64,000 bases of DNA, from NCBI GenBank assembly GCA_002633005.1, contig NMRA01000071.1:812449-876448 (forward strand), given 5' to 3'. This stretch comes from Phoronis australis. Lineage: Eukaryota; Phoronida; Phoronidae. The translations under genes were made by a program, and so were the position numbers. The notes under the pieces were generated by a model. That model ran no database searches. It saw only the letters and a program-made list of their open reading frames with translations, and was not told the origin of the DNA. Positions 23,649-33,828 of this stretch are shown here, in pieces; positions within the stretch are counted from its first letter, which is position 1, and each line of letters opens with the position of its first letter.

Positions 23649-24110
23649 CTCCAAGGAGTTACCAGCTTACCACTTAAGACACTCAGGCCCGATGGTATTG
23701 CAAGTAAAAAAAACTAAGGAAGAATCCCAAACTGGGGTGAGTGTAGACACTGGGAGTTTTGAAACAGAGGTTTGAATCCTAACTTACTGCATACACCACC
23801 ATATGTTCAGTTCCTGAACTAGATAACATCTTGATTAATGACCATAACAAGCCCAATGACCATGGATTAAAGTAATCCTAATACCAACACCATATCTCCA
23901 TAAATAAACAGTAAAAAAACCTCCTAATTGCCGAAACCACGAATCGCCTTATTCCTCCATTATTGACCATCGATACCCTCCAACTAATTCTCCAATGTCC
24001 TTGTCTCGGCCTAGGAACAAATACTCTGGTTCCTTGTCTCAACACAGCAGCTTCAGATCAAAAAATCTTCTTCATATTCACAGCAGTGTTTGCATTGTTT
24101 GTTCATAATT

Positions 24111-24330
24111 GTCCCACCCTTCATTCACGATTTTTGTCATGTTAGCGGAACTGGACAATTACAGAGGAACCTTGATGACTTGTCCCACCCTTCATTCATG
24201 GGTACCGTCAAGTTGAGAGAACTGGCCAATCACAGAGACACGCTAAGAACTTGTCCCACCTTTCATTCAGGATTACAGTCATGTTGGCAGAACTGGCCAA
24301 TTACGGAGACATGTTAATGACTTCAAACTA
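24111..24330 (+). repeat. Tandem repeat, about 70-base unit, 3 copies
   Basis: Units share TGTCCCACCCTTCATTCA, GAACTGGCCAAT and CAGAGACA. It lies between SIRT6 and the end of the epimerase gene. Confidence 0.85.
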
Positions 24331-24699
24331 CAGACAAACCATATTTGAGAAATTTCCTTACTTATTCCTTGTAACCAAAGTTCCCCGTCACCAACTCAAC
24401 TGAATAAACATGGAGTATAGAGGAGCTGGGACTAGTGGAATGCTTATGGAGAGAGTAAGTTTGATAACAGGCAGGAACATTGTAGCATGCATTGACTATA
24501 ACAGTAATACTCACATCAGAGGAACAGATGAACATGTACTATGTTTGCTTAACCCAGAAAGCATTCTGCAGCACCTCAATTCAGACTTTATAAAGACAGA
24601 TTTTGGTTGACGTACTTGAATAAAATCTTACAGTCTGCTGTACCAGACTTAAGCGACTGACCAGGTTCAGTTACATGTAGTTTGCATCAAAGCACTGCA

Positions 24700-24881
24700 C
24701 TACAAAGATCCTACAGTCCCTTTTCTAACACTCAGTTCTTGTCCACACACAAAACTGTCTCCAGGTGCCAGCACTTGTTTCTCTGCCACCTTGCCAGCTT
24801 CGACACACAGCATATTAGGGTACTGATTGTCTCCAAAGTCAGACATTGCCTTGGCCTTCTCAGTCCACGGATTCCACAAAA
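24700..24881 (-). CDS. G6P 1-epimerase exon 9 (catalytic Glu, stop)
   Basis: The acceptor is TTGTACAG. It encodes LWNPWTEKAKAMSDFGD and CVEAGKV and ends at TAG 24702-24700. Confidence 0.94.
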
Positions 24882-27800
24882 CTGTACAAAACACAAAAAA
24901 CAGTCAAATCTTATTACATCTGACAACATTACCCCCTTAAGAATGCTAACAGACACATAACGTACTAAACATTTCCAATTCACAATTCAATGCATGCAAG
25001 TGTACCCTGGTTACAATGGACTATAACTAATAACTAACAAGGTCAGTTGATGTATGCTGTATTGAAGTCCAACTGAAGCTTTCAGAGTGGCCTAACACTG
25101 TCAATGGACATAAAACTGATAACACTTGAGAGGTAGACATATACAAGAGTGTACCTTCACATACACAGTATGTGTGTACACTAACAAAATAATATAACTT
25201 CGTGAAGCCATTGATCAAAACTCAATCTACTGTCTTCAGAATGGATACGCAAGTAACCAAGTTTTCTCAGAATGGAACTGAGGTATGACTGGGATTAAAT
25301 TATGGATGACAAAAAAAACCCCGTCAACTTCAATGAAGTAAGCCTTGTGACTGCTTCTGCGTTGTAGCACCAAGCCGCTAATTAATTTGTAAAGACTTGC
25401 AAGGTCAGTTTATGTTGGCCTTGGAGGAGGAACTAGTCTGCATAGTGGCTTAGTTTGTTGTCGACGGTTGTAAATCACGGGCGTCTTTCACACAATACAC
25501 AAAGTGAAAGCAATTCTTTGTGAACCCTGCTTTTCATATTAGACTAGTCTCAGTTGGACACAGCTTAACAAAGAGTTTTACTGTTTAATTACTCCTCATG
25601 TATAGGTGAACAGCTGAGCCCTCAATGTGACATCATTCTGAGTAAACTATGTAGAACCACACCAGTCCTGTTGAGATTTTATATTCAGTAAACTGAAATG
25701 GATTTTTATTTGCAGTTTTCAGCACTGTTTTGTCAAGTTTCCACACAGTCGATAGAGCAAAGTTTGTTTTTTGTCTAAAGTCTGCAAGTTAAGAATAATG
25801 TGACATCATAAGTTAAGGTGACATAGCGTGCGTGATGACTCACCTGTGTCAGGAAGACTTTTCTTCACTATGGTGACAACCCGGCCTCCTGTGGTGTTCA
25901 TTATCGTATGAACATCAGGTGTGTTCTTGTAGATCCTGCAAAGGAAACATCTGATTATCAAGAGATAAAGTGATTTGGGAAACAGTTACTTAGAACTGGT
26001 TGGCGGGAGACATCTGGAGGAAGAGGGATCTTGGAACGGTTGAAGGGAACACTACACATTCTTTAGTTGTAAGATTGCTGAAGTGAACGACAAATACTAA
26101 TTAGAAGTGGGATCTACAAATTCTATGACCAAAGAACAAAAATGTTGTTTCCAGATTGAAATAACTGAATGAGGATCAGGTAAAAATCAAGAAAATGGTC
26201 AAGAGTTATAGTGACCTCCAACATGCTTGTATTTTCTGTACAAACCTGTAGATGCCATATTGCCATGTAGTAGGCATACTTACATTAGATACCCAATGTT
26301 CCCATGTAGTAGGCATACTTACATTAGATAACCAATGTGAGTCATGTCACGTGATCTAATATTTACATATTTGGAAGACCAGGCAGGGACTCAAACCGGA
26401 GACTTTCTAAACTCCTTGCAGATGTACCACTGATCAACTCAACTATAAACATAAATCCAATGTTTAAGTGCAGGACAGCAACAGTATGGATTACAGAGGA
26501 TTATGGGATTAAGTTTCAGTCGGGTCAGCAATCTTTTCAGAATGTCATGAGACATCACCGTGTTGACTCTGATGTAACAGGTTCAGGGATATCATGCATA
26601 GTACATGTTACCTGTCATAGTTGGCTGTGACCACCACTGGGTCTTCTTGTTCAACCATATTCTCCTTTGTCAGCTGAAAGTGAAGATTTTGAGAATCAGC
26701 GTCATGCATTGACAGAACAGGAACAAATCTTTGGCCACTGAATACAGCCATCCTCATTATGTTTGTGTTCACCCCACTGTAGCCTCTTTTTACCCTGACA
26801 TACACATACAATCATCCTCAACATGTTTGTGTTCACCCCACCGTAGCCGTCAATACCCTGACCTGTCCACACAACCATCCCCAACTTGTTTGTGTTCACC
26901 CCACCCTAGCCTCACTACCCTGACCTGTCCACACAGCCAACCTCAACATGTTTGTGTTCACCCTACTCTAGCCTCACTACCCTGACCTGATGAAACAGCC
27001 AACCTCAACATGTTTGTGTTTACCCCACTGCACTTCTGATTTCGTTTCATCACGGAACTCTTGACACCAGATGACAGTGATACCAATGTATACCTGATCA
27101 TAACATGTACACTGATATCAATGTATACCTGATCATAATATGTACAGTGATACCAATGTATACCTGATCATAATATGTACAGTGATACCAATGTATACCT
27201 GATCATAATATGTACAGTGATACCAATGTATACCTGATCATAACATGTACAGTGATATCAATGTATACCTGATCATAATATGTACAGTGATACCAATGTA
27301 TACCTGATCATAATATGTACAGTGATACCAATGTATACCTGATCATAATATGTACAGTGATACCAATGCATCATAATATGTACACAGAGAACAATGTGTA
27401 CCTGGCCATAATAGGTACAGTGAGAACAATGTATATCTGATCATAATTTGTGCAGCCTGCGAGAACAATGTATACCTGATCATAATATGAACATCCTTTT
27501 AAACCTGTGACACCAGACATGGTGACGTCAGACACAGAGAAGTAGGTGTGGAGGAGGCAGGTGAAGTCAAACTGTGTGTCACCTGCGAACATACAGCACA
27601 GTTACGTGTTATGTTAGTGCTGCTGTACACACAAAGGCCTGAATAAAGTATACACGTTAGATATAACCGTTGTACATGTCAGGCCTTGACATAACTTTTT
27701 AAAACGGTTGTCCTTTTCGGACAACTCTATTTCAGTTCAACTTGTTTGCATCAAAAATGACCCTATCAAAAATTTGAAAGAATAAATAACAACATGTCAT

Positions 27801-30800
27801 GTAGTTTAAACACTAGGATATTTTTGATGCTGCAGTTACAGTGTTTCTATACATACTATAGCCCCCCCTGGTGGGTTGAAGGGGAGTCACTTGGATGTCC
27901 TTTCATGATTTGTACATTGCAAAGAGGGTATAGAAAGCATTTTGAACGTGCATGCATTTAAGATGGGATTGACCTCAGTACACGAGTACGAAAAATTCTA
28001 GGTCGTCCATTTAGACAACTGATAAGAAATTCAACTTGTCTGCATTTTTTATTGTACTTGACAATCAGAGTAGTTGTTGATGCTGCATTTGTTAGATACA
28101 AATAACCACACACCTGATAGATACAATAAATTGTACTTCAAATAGATACAATAACTCCTATTTTTGATACATACAATGACTCTATGGTAGCTCACTTGTG
28201 ATTCAAAATATATAATTCAGGATATGCATATATGGGAGACTACTTTCTAAGAGGCAAAACCTGTTGTTTCATCTTCGTCCATGCCCAGTTTACAAGGTAC
28301 AAGCTTGACACCAACTACCAGGTCACTGATGCTACAGTCCTGACCCGGTAACCAGTTCATAAGTAGAACCTAGTAAATGTTCAGATGCCTGTTTCTCAAT
28401 GTATAATATATACAAGAAAGACCGAGGGAACACAGGCATCTGAACTCATTCCATTTACATTACAATGACATACCTGTGTTAACAACTCTGAGGCTCACTT
28501 CCAACAAAGACTTTGTAAGAGTGAGGCTGTAAACCAGTTTGAATCTAAAAAGAGCATTTAATAATTGTCACATGCATAGAAAAAACACTCTCCCATAAGC
28601 AAAAGATGAGAACAATATGAGCAGTACTTCACATAAACTGAGTATCAAATACTAGGTATAACATAATATTACAGCTATGGACAGGCTAGTGTTAACGCAA
28701 TGTGCATTACATCATAATATTTAAAATGTTGATTACAGAAAATATGGCAGAGCAGTTAAGCTCAGAAAGTGACAAGAAGTTAGTAATACTATTTAATATG
28801 CAACTCTTAAACTGGTGAGGAAAATGCATATAAAAACATTTTTAAGTCTGGTGGCGTGCTGATCAGACTTAGTATTCTATAAAGCCATGGTAATGACGGC
28901 GTTGGTAAAATGATTACAGAGCTGAAGTGGACAGTTCTTTGATAACTATGGAATGAGAAAGAGGCCATCACTTCAAAATAACAATAAACTCATCAATATT
29001 TTGTAAAACTCTTGCCAACATTTAACATCTTGCACAATTAAAGTTATTAAATCTTGCCAAGATTTTCTAAAATCCTTGTCCAGATTTTCTAAAAATTTTG
29101 CCAGGATTTCCAAAAACTATTGGCAACCTTTCTGATTCTAACAATTTTACCAAGTTTCTGAATCTTGTCAAGAACTAGCACCGGCTGTACTGGTACAGCG
29201 GTAACTATGGCAACTGCAAATATGGTACTGTGGAGGAGTACGTCCAGTAAATAGCAGCTGTAGATACAAAAAGAAGGCCATGCTATTCCGGAGGCACATG
29301 AAAATAATGACCATTCACGTAAGGTGGTCCACGAGAACACAAAGATCGTGTCAACAGTTTGAAAACTATCAAGTAGTTCAACAGCATAGATTGTGGGACA
29401 ATTGCCTAATAGCTACGTGAATCCATACATTCTTGAATGTTGAAGCATTGCTAGTGATTTTATGGTAATTCTTGCTCACCTGTGATTCCACATGCTTCTG
29501 GTCATCTCGTTGTCTACCAGGGAGAACGCGGCTCTGGAGTTCTCTCCGTCACTTGTAGGCGGGGTCTCAACGGACCACCTATTGATTCTGGCAAATCCAT
29601 GTTGCGGGCCAAGGCTCCAGGGACCAAAGCAGGCTGCAAATTTGTAGTTGAAAAGACTTAATGATTATACATACCCATCCAGAGGAAGATATTAGACCGT
29701 ATGAAGCGAGGTGCTCATAAGATATACCCGATGGATAGGTTTCTACTTCTTTATTGCAGTTATCTCCACACACAAAAATTCAAACAGGTTGTGTTTACAA
29801 CCACTTTGAAAATTTAGACAATGTGCAGTGCATATCATAGCATACACAAACAAGAGCAACCCGGAGCATTGAAATGCACCCACGAATGCATCACAAATGG
29901 TGTGCTTTTAGGGTTATTTAATTGTATCATAAAAATGGCCACTAGATGGCGCAAAAATATACACTCCATCCAAAAACGGGATCATGCCATATTTCATAAA
30001 ATCTGTTAAGGAACTTCAGAAAAACGAAGGAAAACAGAACAAAATGAAATTGCCACTTGTGGGCACGGCGTCCGTTTGATCCGCCTGACTGTCATAGTCT
30101 GTTATCTTCACATAAATTCACTTAGTTAATACTAAATTTAATAAAGATCCTGCAGTGGGTTTTGGAGATACAGTTATGGGCAAAAAACAAAACAAAACTA
30201 CCACTAGGAGGCGCCACAGTAGTCAGTCGCCACCATCAAACGTCCTCTTCACACTGAAAACATATACGCCAATTTTCAAAACCACCCCCAGAATGATTTG
30301 GTTGATCGAGGGGTGGACGCCAGAAACAAAATTTGAAAACAGCAATAGATGCTTGTATTAAAAATTTTATGAAAATATGTTGATGACCTTTGAACATACA
30401 GAGTTAAACGTAGAAAACTGAAATTGCCTCTAGGGGCACACCAGATGTCAGATCCGTCCAAAAGTCGTTGTCGCTCATTGTCTACATCATTAAATACAAT
30501 TCTAAATTTAGTAAAGATCCTGTGAATGGTTTAGGAGATAAAGCCATAGGCGCAAAAAAAAATGCCACTAGGAGGCGCCACGGTATTTGAAATTGTCGGA
30601 AAATCATCGTCAACCGTGCTCTTTATAGTAAGCACATACATGCCAATTTTCACAATCATCCTTTGAGCGGTTTGATTGATGGAGGGGTGGACGCAAAAAA
30701 ACAGACTAAAAAACAGTAAAAATGGCCACTAGGTGGTGCAAACTACATCGAATCCATCTGAAAACAGGAGGATAGCGTTACCTCACTAATAGGTGACTAT

Positions 30801-33487
30801 ATACCAAATTTCATGAAAATCCGTAAAGGACTTTTGAAGAAACAAAGGTAAGCGTAAAAAACTAAAATTGCCACTAGGGGGCACACCAGTATTCCGATCC
30901 CTCCGAAAGTTCGCTCATGCCGTCCCATTCATGAATGGAACATATGTGTCAAATTTCATGAAATTAGTCAAAGGGTTTTGGAGATAGAGTAGCGGATGCG
31001 GACGGACGCCGCACGGACGGAGATGACGGCATAATGCGTACGTATAATTACAAATATGTGGGCGCATAAAATGGATACTTCATTGTCAAAAATGAAAAAA
31101 ATAATTCAATAGTATTGCCTGCTATTTGAATAGGTCAGAGGCAAAATCAAACAGGTGACCACCTCTTCTTTCTTCTCATTTTTCTGTCTCACATTAGACG
31201 AGTACTGTTTCTTAACTGCTTTTTGATACAATACCATTATCTGCCTTATTCATTGTCAGCCTATATGGTTTTGTCAGATAGCAAAATTCTGGGAACCATG
31301 TGACATGAATGAACATGACATCCCACAGCCAGGGTGTCCAATAAGGAGCATCATAAATAAACCAGTCAAATGACAGATGCAGCGATTGCGTAATAAAGCA
31401 TTCGAGTTTGTGGTGAAGAGGTAGTATGTGCAATAACATTTTCTAAGGGTACGACTCTACAAAATCATAAACCCTTCATTGCCAGAAACACAATCAAAGA
31501 ATGTTCTAAAATGTGCCAGTGCTACATTCAGTGTTTTTGTGTTGGACAAACCACTCTCGTGTGAACACCTTCAAAGGTGGACAAACCACCCTTGTGTGAA
31601 CATCTTCAAAGGTGGACAAACCACCCTCTTGTGAACACCTTCAAAGGTGGACAAACCACCCTCGTGTGAAGGTCTTCAAAGATGGACAAACCACCCTCTT
31701 GTGAACACCTTCAAAACTGGTCATGACCGCTCTAAAAGTCTCTTAGTAAGTTACTGTCATTGTTTACAAAAGAAATAAAACCGTCCCCTACAATGTGACT
31801 TCCTTAAGCCAACACCCCTATGTGACAGCCTTATAGTATTAGGACGGAGACTTTAGGACAAACTGATGTTGAAGACTTCACAAACTTACGGAAGACAAGA
31901 GGAACACCACCACGGATGGCCTTGTTGTTGTCAAACACAGCTTTGTTACTGAAACAATTCAGAGTATAATTATGTATTGCATGAACAGATCAACAGATGT
32001 CAGTTGACACTCTTGTGAACACAATCACTCAACATAAAGCCTGCAAACACAGGATTATGGAAAAATCCTGAGACTTTGCAAGCAGTTGTCACACAACGTA
32101 ACACAGAACACTTAGGTTCTGAATAACCACCGAGACTGTTCCTTTCATACACACCTTGTGAACAGAACTTCTTGACCATCACATTTCCATGACAACAGTG
32201 TTGCACCTGGTAAATAAAAGAAAGTGTCAGACTCAGAAGTCACGTAATTATCATCTAACTTACACAACATACAAATTACACTCAATCATTACATTTATCA
32301 CCAGTTCCAATCTTATTGCTAATTTACCAAATGGGACAATTCCCTAATGACTTAGAATGCTCAGAGAGCTTGTATAAATTTCCACACTTCATTATATGTG
32401 ACCTGTAAAATTTAGATACAAATATTGCAAGCAGGCATTGCCAGCAATTATGCGTCAAAAATCCAATTCCAGGTTATATTGTAATATCAACTTCTTTGTA
32501 ATCTGAACACCGCCATATGTAGATACTTCTCATGACATCAGTTGATCGCTCCACAACTTTAGCAACAGAATAACGCCTGATAAAATAGCAATTTTTATAA
32601 CATTGACAAATAATTTAGTTTACTAGAGGAAGAGTTTAGTTTTTAATGACACTAATTATAGATCAGATTTTTTAATTCGCCCATTTCTTACCCACATCAA
32701 ACCAGCACTGGTCAGATATAGTGGTCCTTGATTTTGAGACCCATTATTCAGTTATTCAAAGGACGTACATTCAAGTTTGGGTCTCACTAGTGAAGAGTAG
32801 GCCAAGGCTTCTGTTTCATGAGGTGCATATTTGAGATTTCCACTTAATGAAGCCAAGAGTTCTGTTTGCTTTAGAGGTGATTGTGTCAATGTGAGTGTTC
32901 CATGATAAGTTATTGGTAAGAGCTGAGAGACCCCAAGGTAGGGACCATTTGAGTGGTGAGTTGTAACCTGTAATTGCATATCATGGGAGGAATGAAGTCA
33001 TACCACCTAGCTGCGGCACACAGTGTTAAAAATGACCGCTTACCGATTTTGGGAACTCTAGTGAACGAAGGAGTGCTCGAAGAAAAAGTTTAGCTAGGAG
33101 TATCTGTATGAAATGGAAGTAAAACATTGACGGCCTCCCACTAAGACATGTTCCCATGTGATGACAACGATACTTCAATATTTTAGTCGGTGTGTGGCAT
33201 AATTCGTTGAAAAGCTTCCAGCGTATGAAGCACCTACAGGATAGCTACACCGTCTCATTGAGCCAGCTGTGCGTGATAAGTTCAAGCCGAGGGTCTTGTG
33301 CCCTTGAATGTTGGGCTTATTGCTCAAGGGCATAAGTGAATTACGACGTAGCCACAACTTTGCTACACGTCGCCAGATGGTCACATTACCCGTGATATAA
33401 CCCACTACTTTCCGTACCGTGCAAATGAACTGTTACGTTGTTATTATCGTCAAGTTTCAAAACAACCAAATCTTCGGCTGCTGCCAT
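24700..33487 (-). CDS. Glucose-6-phosphate 1-epimerase (hexose-6-phosphate mutarotase), 9 exons
   Basis: The enzyme interconverts alpha and beta anomers of glucose 6-phosphate and related aldohexose 6-phosphates in the cytosol (EC 5.1.3.15, YeaD/YMR099C group of the aldose 1-epimerase superfamily). The nine exons join in phase to 282 residues, close to the usual size of about 300. Motifs in order are HGATLLSW, SNKAVFD..KAIRGGVP (substrate Arg), PQHGFARI, TRSMWNHR, LLHTYFSVSDV (catalytic His), IYKNTPDV, VLWNPWTEKAKAMSDFG and CVEAGKV (catalytic Glu). The first exon begins MAAAEDLVVLKLDD, matching family N-termini; an in-frame ATG at 33595 would add 36 unconserved residues and is less likely. 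Exons, 5' to 3': 33487-33418, 32206-32155, 31948-31890, 29633-29480, 28544-28474, 27582-27476, 26673-26612, 25935-25844, 24881-24700. It faces PTCD2 head to head. Introns carry several minisatellites, one containing copies of a donor site. Confidence 0.94.
25844..25935 (-). CDS. G6P 1-epimerase exon 8
   Basis: The acceptor is TTTGCAG and the donor GTGAGT. It encodes IYKNTPDVHTIMNTTGG and VVTIVKKSLPDT. Confidence 0.93.
26262..26335 (+). repeat. 39-bp direct repeat, 2 copies
   Basis: CATGTAGTAGGCATACTTAC followed by ATTAGATA occurs twice, in the intron after epimerase exon 7. Confidence 0.85.
26612..26673 (-). CDS. G6P 1-epimerase exon 7
   Basis: The acceptor is CTTTCAG and the donor GTAACA. 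It encodes LTKENMVEQEDPVVV and TANYD, ending with AG of the following Arg. Confidence 0.9.
26740..27030 (+). repeat. Minisatellite, about 60-base unit, 5 copies
   Basis: Units contain CCTCAACATGTTTGTGTTCA, CCCCAC and CCCTGACCTG. It lies just 5' of epimerase exon 7 in gene orientation. Confidence 0.88.
27081..27480 (+). repeat. 35-bp minisatellite carrying copies of an epimerase donor site
   Basis: About 11 copies of a unit with AATGTATACCTGATCATAAT. On the - strand each reads ATTATGATCAG then GTATAC, the same as the real exon 6 end and donor at 27476. Confidence 0.92.
27476..27582 (-). CDS. G6P 1-epimerase exon 6 (catalytic His)
   Basis: The acceptor is TTCGCAG and the donor GTATAC. It encodes CLLHTYFSVSDV and ends GLKGCSYYDQ. 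The last bases and the donor are the unit of the 35-bp tandem repeat that follows in the intron. Confidence 0.92.
28379..28445. repeat. Small inverted repeat (hairpin)
   Basis: GTTCAGATGCCTGT at 28379-28392 is the exact complement of 28432-28445, with a loop of 39 bases. It lies in epimerase intron 4. Confidence 0.65.
28474..28544 (-). CDS. G6P 1-epimerase exon 5
   Basis: The acceptor is TTTTTAG and the donor GTATGT. It encodes FKLVYSLTLTKSLLEVSL plus RVVNT, the beta-sandwich strand before the catalytic His. Confidence 0.92.
29480..29633 (-). CDS. G6P 1-epimerase exon 4
   Basis: The acceptor is TTTGCAG and the donor GTGAGC. It encodes CFGPWSLGPQHGFAR and ends at TRSMWNH, both family signatures. 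Confidence 0.93.
29930..31030 (+). repeat. Degenerate repeat array with seven CTCF-like motifs
   Basis: Units of about 115-225 bases contain TTTCATGAAAATC-like text and a core such as CCACTAGGGGGCAC or CCACTAGATGGCGC at 29936, 30051, 30199, 30425, 30563, 30723 and 30869. The array ends in GGACGGACGCCGCACGGACGG and lies in epimerase intron 3. Confidence 0.75.
31535..31715 (+). repeat. Minisatellite, about 35-36 base unit, 5 copies
   Basis: Unit GTGGACAAACCACCCTCGTG followed by TGAACACCTTCAAAG, in epimerase intron 3. Confidence 0.9.
31890..31948 (-). CDS. G6P 1-epimerase exon 3
   Basis: The acceptor is TTTCAG and the donor GTAAGT. It encodes NKAVFDNNKAIRGGVPLVF with the conserved substrate-binding Arg. 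Confidence 0.92.
32155..32206 (-). CDS. G6P 1-epimerase exon 2
   Basis: The acceptor reads ACCAG and the donor GTGTGT. A 52-base exon encoding ATLLSWKCDGQEVLFT, in phase on both sides. Confidence 0.9.
33418..33487 (-). CDS. G6P 1-epimerase exon 1
   Basis: ATG at 33487-33485 and donor GTACGG. It encodes MAAAEDLVVLKLDD and ends with one base of the Gly codon of HGAT. Confidence 0.85.
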
Positions 33488-33697
33488 GATCAAGGTGAAG
33501 GTCGCGAGCACTGTCCTACCTATACGATTATAAGCAAAACATGTTTTACGCCAGTTTCCTTCCATCTTTGCATGTAATATCCATAGAATATTCACTATAA
33601 GAAACGCAAAAATGGTTAAGTTTTGTATAAATTATTCAGGTGCCATTTTTCCATTTATTTAACGAAATGTCGCATGGTTATTTTAACCTGAACAAAA
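33488..33697. promoter_or_regulatory. Probable bidirectional promoter of G6P 1-epimerase and PTCD2
   Basis: The two start codons diverge and are 210 bases apart, so both transcription starts should lie here or just beyond. No TATA box is obvious. The assignment rests on geometry alone. Confidence 0.55.
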
Positions 33698-33828
33698 ATG
33701 GCCGCCCTGTGTGGACGCATGTGTATCGGTTTTGGACGCAATACCTTGGGTCTTTCTTGTGTTAAGAATGTTAGACACAACTTGAGTGAGTTTTGCTTTT
33801 ACAAACGAGGATTGAGCGTTAATTCAAA
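33698..33828 (+). CDS. PTCD2: PTCD2 exon 1 (targeting peptide)
   Basis: The start is AAAAATGGCC and the donor GTAATT. It encodes 43 residues with a basic, Ser/Leu-rich presequence and ends with AA, completed by G of exon 2. Confidence 0.82.
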
